Origin: Catenulispora sp. MAP5-51
Lineage (GTDB): Bacteria > Actinomycetota > Actinomycetes > Streptomycetales > Catenulisporaceae
Direction: 5' to 3'
NCBI RefSeq assembly: GCF_041261205.1
Contig: NZ_JBGCCH010000005.1
Coordinates: 372,001-436,000 of the forward strand
Length of the DNA stretch: 64,000 nucleotides
Below the pieces are notes generated by a model. That model saw only the letters and a program-made list of their open reading frames with translations. It was not told where the DNA came from and searched no databases. Both the position numbers and the translations under genes were made by a program. Shown here piece by piece: positions 45,120 through 53,772 of this stretch (positions are counted from its first letter, which is position 1; the number at the start of each line of letters is the position of its first letter).

Positions 45120-47197
45120 AGTGCCCTCCTGTCCGCAGGCTTCGCCGAGCCGTTCACCTTGCTGGTCGCCGAGCTGTTCGCTGAGCCGTTCGCCGAGCCG
45201 TTCACCTTGCTGGTCGCCGAGCCGTTCGCCGAGCCGTTCACCTTGCCGACAACCGGCGGGACGTCGGGGATCTCGATCAGCTCCGGCGCCACGGCCCGGG
45301 GCCCGGCCCGCAGGCCGTCGACCACGGTCGTGACGACGTCCCGCACCGCCATCCCGGCGCCCTCCAGGATCTCCTCGCGTCCGCCGGCCGCCAGGAACTC
45401 CCGGGGCAGCCCCATCACCCGGACCGGCGTCGTCGACTCCGCGTCGGCACACGCCTGCGCCACCGCCGTCCCCATCCCGCCGCTGCGCACCCCGTCCTCG
45501 ACGGTCACCACCAGCCGGTGCCGGTCGGCCAGGTGCGTCAGGTGCGGGTTGACCGGCAGGATCCAGCGCGGGTCGACCACCGTCGCGCCGATCCCCAGGC
45601 CATCCAGCTCCCGCGCGGCGGCCAGACAGGTCCGCGCCGTCACCCCGGCCGCGACGATCAGCACGTCCAGCGGACGTCCGGCGGCCCGGTAGAGGATGTC
45701 GACGCCGTTCATCCGGGTGTGCGCCTCGATGTCCGGCCCGGCCTCGGCCTTCGGGAAGCGGATCACGGTCGGCGCGTCGTCGACGGCCACCGCCTCCCGC
45801 AGCAGTTCCGCCAGCCGCGCCGGGTCCCGGGGCGCGGCCAGCCGCAGGCCCGGGACGACCCCGAGGATCGCGCTGTCCCACATCCCGTGGTGCGAGGCCC
45901 CGTCCGGTCCGGTGACCCCGGCGCGGTCCAAAACGAACGTGACGCCTGCCCTGTGCAGCGCCACGTCCATGACCACCTGGTCGAAGGCCCGGTTCAGGAA
46001 GGTCGAGTAGACGCACACCACCGGGTGCAGCCCGCCGGCGGCCAGACCGGCGGCTGAGCAGACCGCGTGCTGCTCGGCGATGCCGACGTCGAACACCCGG
46101 TCCGGGAACCGCTGCGCGAACTCGCCGAGCCCCACCGGCAGCACCATCGCCGCGCTGACCGCCACCACGTCGTCCCGCTCGGCCCCGATGGCGCCCATCT
46201 GCTCGCCGAACACCTCGGTCCAGCTCTTCTTCGGCGCCTTGGTGGGGACGCCGGTCAGCGGGTCCACGACGCCGACCGCGTGCATCCGGTCCGCCTCGTC
46301 GCACTCCGCCGGCGCGAAGCCGCGGCCCTTCGTGGTGAGCACGTGCACCAGCGCCGGCCGGCCCAGCGCCGCGGCCTCGCGCAGTGCCTGCTCGGTGGCG
46401 GCGATGTCGTGGCCGTCGACCGGGCCGACGTAGGCCAGCCCGAGCTCGCCGAACAGGTGCCGGGCCCGGCGCTCCGGGCGTTCTCGGGAATCTGGGCTTT
46501 CTCGGGAATCCGGGCTTTCTTGAGAATCCCGGCGCAGGCCGCCCAGGTGGTTCGCGATGCCGCCGATGGTCGGGGCGTAGGCGCGGCCGTTGTCGTTCAG
46601 GACGATCACCACCGGCCGGTCGGCCGCGCCGGCCAGGTTGTTCAGGCCCTCCCAGGCCAGCCCGCCGGTCATCGCGCCGTCGCCGATGACCGGGACGACA
46701 TGCCGCCGCGCGGGGTCGCCGGAGCCGTCGGCCAGCTCGCCGCGCAGCTGGAAGGCCTTGGCCAGGCCGTCGGCGTAGCTCAGCGCGGTCGAGGCGTGCG
46801 AGTTCTCGATCCAGTCGTGCGCCGACTCCGAGCGCGAGGGGTAGCCGGACAGCCCGCCGTGCCGGCGCAGCACGTCGAAGCCCGCGGCGCGGCCGGTGAG
46901 GATCTTGTGGACGTAGCTCTGGTGGCCGGTGTCGAACAGCAGCACGTCGTGCGGCGAGCGGAACGCCCGGTGCAGCGCGATGGTGAGCTCCACGACGCCC
47001 AGGTTCACCCCCAGGTGGCCGCCGACCGCGCACACCTTCTCGATCAGGAAGCCGCGGATCTCCTCGGCCAGTCCGGCCAGCTCGGCGGTATCCAGCCCCG
47101 CCAGGTCCTCTGGGTCTTTGACCCGCTCCAGCACCGGGTCGGCGGGCTGCCGCCGAGGTGCCGGAGACGATGACGAAGACTTGGCGGTCGTCCGCAT
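45116..47197 (-). CDS. dxs: 1-deoxy-D-xylulose-5-phosphate synthase
   Basis: 693 residues from the ATG at 47197 (AGGAG 5 nt upstream). Transketolase-like: [34 protein letters not shown], the ThDP motif [16 protein letters not shown]...[11 protein letters not shown], and the second-half [17 protein letters not shown] with the catalytic Glu. It makes DXP, the entry to the MEP pathway. Two insertions are odd: a SRESPDSRE repeat (18-nt units, 46481-46529) and a C-terminal KVNGSANGS-type repeat tail (45146-45246), which makes the protein slightly longer than usual (about 640). Confidence 0.97.
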   Translation of the reverse strand: MRTTAKSSSSSPAPRRQPADPVLERVKDPEDLAGLDTAELAGLAEEIRGFLIEKVCAVGGHLGVNLGVVELTIALHRAFRSPHDVLLFDTGHQSYVHKILTGRAAGFDVLRRHGGLSGYPSRSESAHDWIENSHASTALSYADGLAKAFQLRGELADGSGDPARRHVVPVIGDGAMTGGLAWEGLNNLAGAADRPVVIVLNDNGRAYAPTIGGIANHLGGLRRDSQESPDSRESPDSRERPERRARHLFGELGLAYVGPVDGHDIAATEQALREAAALGRPALVHVLTTKGRGFAPAECDEADRMHAVGVVDPLTGVPTKAPKKSWTEVFGEQMGAIGAERDDVVAVSAAMVLPVGLGEFAQRFPDRVFDVGIAEQHAVCSAAGLAAGGLHPVVCVYSTFLNRAFDQVVMDVALHRAGVTFVLDRAGVTGPDGASHHGMWDSAILGVVPGLRLAAPRDPARLAELLREAVAVDDAPTVIRFPKAEAGPDIEAHTRMNGVDILYRAAGRPLDVLIVAAGVTARTCLAAARELDGLGIGATVVDPRWILPVNPHLTHLADRHRLVVTVEDGVRSGGMGTAVAQACADAESTTPVRVMGLPREFLAAGGREEILEGAGMAVRDVVTTVVDGLRAGPRAVAPELIEIPDVPPVVGKVNGSANGSATSKVNGSANGSANSSATSKVNGSAKPADRRAL

Positions 47198-47604
47198 AGG
47201 GACTCCTAACACTCGCCTACCATCGCGGCGCGGAAGCAACACGTGTGACTCCCACCGCACCAGGGTGGTCGCCTTCGCAGGCTCGCGCGTGTCCAGCGGG
47301 ACGCCTGTGGTCGCCGGGCAGCGGGTTTCGTCCCTGGTCAGCACTCTGTGACCGGGGCCACGGGGCATCTGCCGCGGTTCGTCTGTTCGGGCGATCCGGG
47401 GCGGCGCAAACCTCCCCGAACGACTGCGGAAGGTACCGGGGCCGCTACCCAGAGCCGATATTTCGGGTCGACGACTGGCAAAAGAGTAAGAATCGCAAGA
47501 TCGATGCGTGAAACGGCGTCCATGTGCTACACACTGGGAATCCACGCGCAGTCCACCTATGTCGGACAGCGAAGGCGACCAGCTGATCCGGCAAGGCAGG
47601 GAAG
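47198..47604. other. divergent promoter region, dxs / ABC transporter
   Basis: 407 nt without a supported gene. It must hold promoters for the dxs-ispG-SDR operon and for the transporter at 47605. The AT-richer part (47455-47545) is the likely promoter zone, but I see no -35/-10 pair close to consensus and no clear operator. Confidence 0.5.
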
Positions 47605-49692
47605 ATGACCGTTACCTCGGCTCCGACACTGACTCCGATACTGACCCCGATCCCCACCGAAGTAGGGGGCGGCGGTCCGGCGCTGATGGCGCTTCCAGCA
47701 GGAGCGGTCGAGCCCGGGACCCCAGCGAAGGCCACCTCGGTCCGCCCTCCGATAGCCCCGGTCGCCCCCGGCGACACCGCCGCCCTGTCCACCCGCGGCC
47801 TGACCGTCACGGTGAAGCACCGCGGCGTGGTCAAGACCCTCCTGGACGACGTCGGCTTCGACGTCCCCGACCAGGCCCTGGTCGCCGTCATCGGCCCCTC
47901 CGGCTCCGGCAAGTCGACCCTCCTGCGCGCCCTGACCGGCTCCCGCCCCGCCGACTCCGGCGAGGTCCGCTACGCCGGCCGCGAACTGCGCGCCGAGTAC
48001 TCCCTGCTGCGCCACCGCATCGGCCTGGTCCCGCAGGACGACGTCCTGCACGCCCAGCTCACCGTGAAGGCGGCCCTGCGCTACGCCGCCGACCTGCGCT
48101 TCCCCCAGGGCACCACCGCCGAGCAGCGCGAGCGCCGCATCGACGAGGTCCTGACCGACCTGCGCCTGACCGAGTTCGAGGGCAACAAGGTCGCGACCCT
48201 GTCCGGCGGCCAGCGCAAGCGGGTGTCGGTGGCCCTGGAGCTGCTGACCAAGCCCACGGTGCTGTTCCTCGACGAGCCCACCTCCGGCCTGGACCCGGGC
48301 ATGGACCGCGACGTCATGCGCATGCTGCGCTGCCTGACCGACGAGGGCCGCACCGTCCTGGTGGTCACGCACTCGGTGGCCGAGCTGCAGGCCTGCGACC
48401 TGCTGCTGGTGATGGCGCCCGGCGGGGGAGTGGCGTACTACGGCCCCCCGCAGGAGGCGCTGCAGTTCTTCGAGTGCGAGACGTGGGCGGACGTGTTCCA
48501 CGCCTTCTCCTGCCGGCGCGACTACGACTGGGCCTCGGCGTACCGGGCGTCGGAGTACCACGACAAGTACACCGCGGAGTCCGCGGAGTCCTTGGAGTCC
48601 TCGGAGTCATCTGAGGCCGCCACGCTTCCTTCACCGCGGTCTTCGAGCGAGGACCTTGGTCCCATGCAGGCCCGGGACCTCAGAGTGACTGCGGCTGCAC
48701 CGGCTGTGGCTGCTCCGGCTCGGGCTGCGGTGGCGTCGGCTCCCGCGGCTTCGGCCCCGGCGGCGTCCGACCCGGCCCCGTCCCCCGCGCCGAAGGCCCC
48801 CTCCCAGGCCGCCCTGGCCTCCAGCTACTCCACCCCGCGCGCCGAACAGCGCTGGGGCTCCCAGCTCCGCACCCTCATCCGCCGCTACCTCAGGGTGATC
48901 GCCTCCGACCGCGGCCACCTGTTCCTCCTGGCCGCCCTCCCGATGATCATGGGCGTCCTGAGTCTGGCCATCCCGGCCGCCTCCGGCCTGGCCGCGGCCT
49001 CCGGCGGCGACAAGAACACCGACGCCCCGACCGTCCTGCTGGTCCTGGCCGTCGGCGCGTGCCTGACCGGCGCCGCCAACGCCGTCCGCGAGCTGATCAA
49101 GGAACGCGGCATCTACGACCGAGAACGAGCGGCAGGACTGTCCCGCTCGGCCTATGTGATGTCCAAAGCCATCGTCCTAGGCGTGATCACCGCGACCCAG
49201 ACGATCGTCCTGTCCGCGATCTGCCTGCTGCCCCGCAAACTACCGGCCCACGGCCTGATCATCTCCGGCACCGCGGTCCCCGAGCTGATGATCGCCGCGG
49301 TCCTGCTCGGCGTCACCTCGATGCTGCTGGGCCTGGTGGTCTCCGCGATCGTGCGCACCACCGAGAAGACCATGCCGCTGCTGGTCCTGATCACCATCGT
49401 CGAGGTCGTCTTCTGCGGCTCGCTCTTCCCGCTCTTCCACAGCCTGGGCCTGGAGCAGCTGGCCTGGCTCTCGCCCTCGCGCTGGGCGGTGGCCGCCGAG
49501 GCCTCGACCATCAACCTGCCCAGCATCATGGGCCCACCCCAGGGCCGCACCACCACCGACCCGCTGTGGCAGCACTCGGTCGGGATGTGGTGCGCGGACA
49601 TCGGCATGCTCGTCGTGCTCGGCGCGGCCTGCCTGGCGCTGGTCCTGCGGCTGCTGCGGCGGCATGAGTCCTCGCTGCTGCGGGGCTGCTGA
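47605..49692 (+). CDS. ABCG-type ABC transporter, ATPase fused to permease
   Basis: 695 residues. An unconserved Pro/Thr-rich N-terminus (1-60) precedes the ATPase (about 62-290): Walker [10 protein letters not shown] (97-104), Q-loop VPQDDVL, signature LSGGQRKR, Walker [13 protein letters not shown], switch His in [10 protein letters not shown] low-complexity linker (about 320-425; [12 protein letters not shown], then Ala/Pro runs) leads to a permease half with about six helices ([25 protein letters not shown]...[26 protein letters not shown]), typical of ABC2/ABCG half-transporters. Many actinobacterial relatives carry an FHA domain at the N-terminus; none is visible here. Substrate unknown; nearness to the hopanoid genes makes lipid export one option. 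Confidence 0.9.
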   Translation: MTVTSAPTLTPILTPIPTEVGGGGPALMALPAGAVEPGTPAKATSVRPPIAPVAPGDTAALSTRGLTVTVKHRGVVKTLLDDVGFDVPDQALVAVIGPSGSGKSTLLRALTGSRPADSGEVRYAGRELRAEYSLLRHRIGLVPQDDVLHAQLTVKAALRYAADLRFPQGTTAEQRERRIDEVLTDLRLTEFEGNKVATLSGGQRKRVSVALELLTKPTVLFLDEPTSGLDPGMDRDVMRMLRCLTDEGRTVLVVTHSVAELQACDLLLVMAPGGGVAYYGPPQEALQFFECETWADVFHAFSCRRDYDWASAYRASEYHDKYTAESAESLESSESSEAATLPSPRSSSEDLGPMQARDLRVTAAAPAVAAPARAAVASAPAASAPAASDPAPSPAPKAPSQAALASSYSTPRAEQRWGSQLRTLIRRYLRVIASDRGHLFLLAALPMIMGVLSLAIPAASGLAAASGGDKNTDAPTVLLVLAVGACLTGAANAVRELIKERGIYDRERAAGLSRSAYVMSKAIVLGVITATQTIVLSAICLLPRKLPAHGLIISGTAVPELMIAAVLLGVTSMLLGLVVSAIVRTTEKTMPLLVLITIVEVVFCGSLFPLFHSLGLEQLAWLSPSRWAVAAEASTINLPSIMGPPQGRTTTDPLWQHSVGMWCADIGMLVVLGAACLALVLRLLRRHESSLLRGC

Positions 49693-49751
49693 AGCCGCGA
49701 CTCCCTGACGGAGTAACGTCGGGAACCCATTCCCGACCCGGAGGCGCGACA

Positions 49752-50927
49752 GTGGCAGTGGCGGAACCGAACGCACCGACCCCAGCCGTTCCGCCGCTCA
49801 CGCTCCACTGCCCCGCCTGCGACAACCACTACGCGCTCCAGGACCTCGCCTGGCGCTGCGCCGACTGCCACGGCGTCCTGGAACTGTCCGGCTTCACCCC
49901 GGCCTTCCCGAAGCCCGCCGACCTGGCCCGCCGCGCGCCCACGCTCTGGCGCTACGCCGAGGCCCTACCGCTGGCCGAACCGGCCGCCATCACCCTCGGC
50001 GAGGGCATGACCCCGCTGGTCACCGCCCCCGGACGCCCCGACGTCCGGCTCAAGGTCGACTACCTGATGCCCACCGGCTCGTTCAAGGACCGGGGCGCCG
50101 TCCTGCTCGCCGCCCTGGCCGACAACCTGACGGTCGGCCGCATGATCGCCGACAGCAGCGGCAACGCCGGCACGGCCATCGCCGCCTACGCCGCGCGCGC
50201 CGGCATCGCCTGCGAGGTCTACGTCCCGGAATCGACCTCGGCCGGCAAGGTCGCCCAACTCCGCGCCTACGGGGCCACCGTCCACCAGATCCCCGGCTCC
50301 CGCGAGGACACAGCGGACGCCGCGGCCCAGGCCGCCGACGAACCCGGCACCCTGTACGCCAGCCACGTCCACAACCCCTTCTTCTTCCACGGCACCAAGA
50401 CCTACGTCTTCGAACTGTGGGAACAACTCGGCGGCCGCCTGCCGCACACCCTGGTCCTCCCGGTCGGCAACGGCACCCTCGTCCTCGGCGCCCACCTCGG
50501 CGCCCGCGAACTGCTCGCCGCAGGCCTGATCGGCCACCTGCCCCGCATCGTCGCCGTCCAGGCCGCCTCCTGCGCACCGCTGGCCACGGCCTTCCAAGCA
50601 GGACAAGACAAACCCGCGACGATCACTGCCGAGCCCACCCTCGCCGAAGGCATCGCCATCGCCCGCCCGGCCCGCGGCACCCAGATCCTCGCCGCCATCC
50701 ACTCCACCGGCGGCAGCATCACGACCGTCACCGACGACCAGGTCGCCGCAGCCCACGCCGCTCTGGCGCGCGCTGGTTTGTACGTAGAGCCCACCGGTGC
50801 GGCGTGCTGGGCAGCCATCAGCGCCGGACTCGTCGGGGAACCGGACACCGCGCCGGACCCCGACCTGCCGTTCGCGGTAGCTCCGCTGTGCGGCAGCGGC
50901 CTGAAATCCAAGCCGCCGACGTCCTGA
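49752..50927 (+). CDS. threonine synthase-like PLP enzyme
   Basis: 391 residues, GTG start with GGAGGCG upstream. A four-cysteine zinc-ribbon-like start (CPAC..., CADC at about 20-40) is followed by the PLP type II fold: TLGEGMTPL, the PLP lysine in MPTGSFKDRGA, the phosphate-site SSGNAGTAIAAYAARAG, and a late CGSGLK. It resembles archaeal/actinobacterial threonine synthases with an N-terminal zinc ribbon; these convert O-phosphohomoserine to threonine. Other beta-replacement enzymes share this layout, so the substrate is not certain, and the chromosome probably has another thrC. Confidence 0.8.
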   Translation: MAVAEPNAPTPAVPPLTLHCPACDNHYALQDLAWRCADCHGVLELSGFTPAFPKPADLARRAPTLWRYAEALPLAEPAAITLGEGMTPLVTAPGRPDVRLKVDYLMPTGSFKDRGAVLLAALADNLTVGRMIADSSGNAGTAIAAYAARAGIACEVYVPESTSAGKVAQLRAYGATVHQIPGSREDTADAAAQAADEPGTLYASHVHNPFFFHGTKTYVFELWEQLGGRLPHTLVLPVGNGTLVLGAHLGARELLAAGLIGHLPRIVAVQAASCAPLATAFQAGQDKPATITAEPTLAEGIAIARPARGTQILAAIHSTGGSITTVTDDQVAAAHAALARAGLYVEPTGAACWAAISAGLVGEPDTAPDPDLPFAVAPLCGSGLKSKPPTS

Positions 50928-50973
50928 AGCCCGGGCCCTGATCCGCACCCAGCTGTAGCCGTTTTGCTGCCCC

Positions 50974-51567
50974 CTATCCCCGAATCGCCTCGACGATACT
51001 GATCACCGCCAGCACCCCCATGATGCCCGCCGCGACCCGCGTGATCACCGTGATCGGCACCACCTTCAACAACCCGCGCCCGCCGACGATCGCCAGCCCC
51101 GCCACCGCCCACAGTCCCAGCGTGGCGCCGATCCCGACCGAGATCGGATCGTGGTACTTCGCCGCCAGGTTCGCGGTCACGATCTGCGTCAGGTCCCCGA
51201 ACTCGGCGACCAGGATCACGCCGAAGCTCATCCCCGCGACCCGTCGGAACGTCGCCGGCTTGTCGCCCTTGAGCTTGAGCTCTTCCTCTTCCTCGGCCTC
51301 ATCATGGCGTCCGCGCAGCAAAAGGATCGCGCCCATCAGGAACAACGCACCAACCACCGCATGAAGCAAACGGCCAGGCAGCAGCGTCAGCAAGCTACCG
51401 GCGAGGATGGCGAGCACCACGTGCACCAGGAAGGCCGCCGCGGTGCCGACGAAGACATGCGAGGGCCGATAACGGGTGCCGAGCACCAGTGAGGCCAGTG
51501 CGGTCTTGTCCGGCAACTCGGCCAGGAAGACAATCCCGAACACCGTCAGGATGATGATGAGATCCAC
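50974..51567 (-). CDS. GDT1/TMEM165 (UPF0016) manganese transporter
   Basis: 197 residues, six helices in two related halves. The family signature E-x-G-D-(K/R)-(T/S) appears as ELPDKTALASL in the first half and EFGDLTQIVTA in the second, with an acidic loop between (about 105-120). These proteins export Mn2+ or exchange cations. GTG start. The Mn2+-type yybP-ykoY riboswitch directly upstream fits a manganese-exporting role. Confidence 0.92.
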   Translation of the reverse strand: MDLIIILTVFGIVFLAELPDKTALASLVLGTRYRPSHVFVGTAAAFLVHVVLAILAGSLLTLLPGRLLHAVVGALFLMGAILLLRGRHDEAEEEEELKLKGDKPATFRRVAGMSFGVILVAEFGDLTQIVTANLAAKYHDPISVGIGATLGLWAVAGLAIVGGRGLLKVVPITVITRVAAGIMGVLAVISIVEAIRG

Positions 51568-51583
51568 GGAGGACTAGTCCTTC

Positions 51584-51611
51584 AAATCGGGCCGCATCCG
51601 AGGCCCGATTT
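51584..51611 (-). promoter_or_regulatory. hairpin between riboswitch and start codon
   Basis: AAATCGGGCC/GGCCCGATTT form a 10-bp stem with an 8-nt loop 17-44 nt before the transporter start. The RNA beside the start contains GGACTAGTCC, itself a palindrome. It is probably the riboswitch expression platform, either terminating or masking the ribosome site. Confidence 0.55.
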
Positions 51612-51644
51612 CGGGGAAGGCTCCGGCGCGGCAGCTGTCGCTGC

Positions 51645-51748
51645 GGGCCGAAGGTCTTGCTCAACGCCTTCGCAGACGTCCCGGGGGCCGGGCCCTAGGC
51701 GGGCCAGTATGTCGACATCCCGGCGTTGGAGCTACTCCCCTTCGCGGT
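51645..51748 (-). promoter_or_regulatory. yybP-ykoY (Mn2+) riboswitch
   Basis: Read on the minus strand, the conserved GGGGAGTAGC (complement 51731-51740) and CAAGACCTTCG are both present. CGAAGG (51739-51744) pairs with CCTTCG (51649-51654) as P1, and CTCcAACGCC pairs with GGCGTTGAG as the next stem. This is the two-stem yybP-ykoY layout with both metal-binding loops. It lies about 80 nt ahead of a GDT1-type manganese transporter, the classic target. Confidence 0.9.
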
Positions 51749-51799
51749 GCCCCCAGGATAACAGCCCTACACCCCGCCCCGTCCGCCCCCACCCCGAAC

Positions 51800-52072
51800 C
51801 TACCGCCGCTGCCTGCGCACATCGACGCTGGCGGTCAACGCCTTGAGCAGCTCGGGAAGCCCTTCCAGGGTCTGCGCGGGCAGCCCCGCGACGGTCTCGT
51901 CCGCCAACTCGCACCACACCTCCTTCACCCTCGCCGCCAGCTTCCGGCCACTCTCGGTCCGCTCGACGACACTGGCGCGCTTGTCATCGGGGGAGGGCCA
52001 CGCCGCGGATGCCCAGCCGCCGGCAGCGCGTGCCTCCTCCTCGGTCTTCGGCTGGCTGGCCCAAGCCCACAC
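51800..52072 (-). pseudogene. MarR-family regulator, C-terminal fragment
   Basis: About 90 codons. From SPDDKRASVVERTESGRKLAARVKEVWCELADETV onward the sequence matches the wing and C-terminal dimerisation helix of MarR repressors (compare DRRAxxVxLTxxGRxL). The N-terminal half with most of the HTH is missing and is replaced by DNA that reads, on the other strand, as the end of a transporter. No proper start is visible. It is probably a dead remnant. Confidence 0.6.
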
Positions 52073-52306
52073 CGGTGCCGCCTACCTCACCGACATCCTC
52101 GACCCCATCCTCCTCATCGCCACCGGCATCGGCCTGACCTCCCCACCCTCATGGCCGCCACCATCGCCGCAACCCACACCACGAACCCCTCCCGCCCAGC
52201 CCTGGCACCCGGCTACCACCTGGTCTTCCTGACAGCAGCCGCCCTAGCCCTGGCCATCGTCGCAATCAGCGCCTACCACGCACCCGACCTGCGGATCCAC
52301 CCATGA
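52066..52306 (+). pseudogene. MFS transporter, C-terminal fragment with frameshift
   Basis: On the plus strand from about 52066 the DNA reads HTGAAYLTDILDPILLIATGIGLTSPP, and then in another frame LMAATIAATHTTNPSRPALAPGYHLVFLTAAALALAIVAISAYH up to the TGA at 52304-52306. This looks like the last two helices of a major facilitator. The start is lost at the junction with the MarR fragment and there is an apparent frameshift near 52150. It is non-functional. Confidence 0.5.
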
Positions 52307-52325
52307 CTTGCCTTCCGCAAGTAAC

Positions 52326-52341
52326 CGATATATCGTTAACG
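52326..52341. promoter_or_regulatory. AT-rich double palindrome before the Arg-rich gene
   Basis: CGATATATCG (52326-52335) and CGTTAACG (52334-52341) are perfect palindromes overlapping by 2 bp, followed by a CGTATCG half-site. AT-rich sites of this kind are typical for PadR-family regulators (comparison by memory). It lies about 85 nt before the ATG at 52422. Confidence 0.5.
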
Positions 52342-52421
52342 TATCGACAGCAACCAAAGACTGTCGAAGACAAGCCAAAGACAGATCGGAGACGATCGTC
52401 ACCCTCCAGAAAGAGGACCCC

Positions 52422-53597
52422 ATGAACACCCCCACCCAGACCCCCCGAAGCCGCCGCGCCCAGCGCCACGGCCACCCCGGATGCCACCACCACTCCGACC
52501 GCCGCGACTTCACCGCGCGCGACTTCACGGACGAAGACTCCGACCGCCGCCATTCCGGCCCGCGCGGCTACGGCCGCCGCGACTCCGACCGCCGCGGCTA
52601 CAGCCCCCGCGTCTTTGACCAGGGCGCCTTCGACCAGCCCGACTTCGGCCGCCGAGGCCCCGGCCCGCGAGGCTCCTCACGCCGCGATTCCGACCGCCGC
52701 GACTCCGACTTCCGCGGTCCCGAGTCCCACGACTCCAACCGCCGCGACTCTGCTCGCCCGGACTTCGACCATTCGGACTTCGCCCCGCGCGGTTCCCGCC
52801 GCGACTTCACCCCGCGCCGCTCCCGCCGCGAGTATGACCGCGGCGACTTCGCCCGCTCGGACTTCGCCCGCTCGGACTTCGACCGCCGCGACTTCGCCCC
52901 GCGTCCCTCCCGCCGTGCCTTCGCCCTCGGTCTCGACCTCGACCCGCGCGCCCTCGAATTCGCTTTCGCTCACGGCCTCGACCCGCGCGGCCCCGAATTC
53001 GCCCGCGCCCTCGAGCGCCACACCGACCCGCGCACCTTCGGCCCCACCCGCCGCAACCGTCGCACCCGCGGCGACATCCCCGGCCCTGCCTTCGGTCCCA
53101 CCCGCCGCACCCGCGGCGACTCCGACCCCCGCGAAGCCGACCGCGCCGCCCGCCGCGAAGAGCGCCGCGCCGCCCACCGCGACCAGCACCGCGCCGAATC
53201 CCACGAGCACCACCGCACCGCCCCCCACAACAACAACCACCACCACTGCGCCGAGCACGACCGCGAGCAGCGCCACACCCCCGACCGCGAGCAGCGCCGC
53301 GAGGCCCACCGCGAGCACCACCGCACTGCCCGGGCCGAATCCCGCCGTGCAGCCGCCGAATCCCGCCGCGCCGCCCGCACCGAGCCCCGCGACTCCGGCC
53401 GCCCCACCCCCGACCAGCGCGCCGCCCGCCGCACCACCCGCGAAGCCCTGGCCGGCGCCGACCGAGCCCTCCGCAAGCTCACCAACGCCTACGCGGCCGC
53501 CGTGAGCACCCCCAACCCCACCCACCACGACCAGGCCCGCGCCATCCTGGCAAAAGCCCGCCGCGACCTGCGCACCATCCTCACCCCCGAAGCCTGA
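52422..53597 (+). CDS. Arg/Asp/His-rich low-complexity protein with a helical C-terminus
   Basis: 391 residues from the ATG at 52422 (AAAGAGGA upstream). Residues about 20-170 are degenerate tandem repeats of RRDSDRRD/RRDFAPR type, very rich in Arg, Asp, Ser and His. A second zone (about 240-340) has Arg/Glu/His runs such as REQRREAHREHHR. Only the last ~60 residues look folded (REALAGADRALRKLTNAYAAAVSTP...ARAILAKARRDL). The other reading frames of the repeat are also open because of the base composition, so coding is supported mainly by the ribosome site, the upstream operator and the ordered C-terminus. Probably intrinsically disordered; function unknown. Confidence 0.6.
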   Translation: MNTPTQTPRSRRAQRHGHPGCHHHSDRRDFTARDFTDEDSDRRHSGPRGYGRRDSDRRGYSPRVFDQGAFDQPDFGRRGPGPRGSSRRDSDRRDSDFRGPESHDSNRRDSARPDFDHSDFAPRGSRRDFTPRRSRREYDRGDFARSDFARSDFDRRDFAPRPSRRAFALGLDLDPRALEFAFAHGLDPRGPEFARALERHTDPRTFGPTRRNRRTRGDIPGPAFGPTRRTRGDSDPREADRAARREERRAAHRDQHRAESHEHHRTAPHNNNHHHCAEHDREQRHTPDREQRREAHREHHRTARAESRRAAAESRRAARTEPRDSGRPTPDQRAARRTTREALAGADRALRKLTNAYAAAVSTPNPTHHDQARAILAKARRDLRTILTPEA

Positions 53598-53699
53598 CCC
53601 ACCCCCGGCCCCGCCCACCGGCGGGGCCACACAACCCACCAGAAACGTCAGGCTGGAACCCACCCCCGACCCGCTAAGATGAGCCCGCGTCGCCGCCAG

Positions 53700-53772
53700 G
53701 CCCTCGTAGCTCAGTGGATAGAGCACCGGACTTCTAATCCGATGGTCGCAGGTTCGAATCCTGCCGGGGGCA
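53700..53772 (+). tRNA. tRNA-Arg (anticodon TCT)
   Basis: 73-nt cloverleaf. Acceptor GCCCTCG pairs with CGGGGGC, D-arm GCTC...GAGC, anticodon loop CTTCTAA (53731-53737) with anticodon TCT, T-arm GCAGG-TTCGAAT-CCTGC, discriminator A. The anticodon stem has one C-A mismatch at its base. The 3' CCA is not encoded. It is followed by an intrinsic terminator. The accessory region starts here, so this gene may be an integration site. Confidence 0.95.

Noticed and set aside
44004-47033. A 1009-codon minus-strand open frame
   Set aside because: It is ispG plus an out-of-frame reading of dxs. ispG starts at 45119.
52677-53726. A 349-codon minus-strand Gly/Ala/Val-rich frame, and a plus-strand Pro/Ala/Thr frame at 52615
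   Set aside because: Both are shadows of the Arg-rich repeat gene produced by its codon pattern; they lack ribosome sites and ordered domains.
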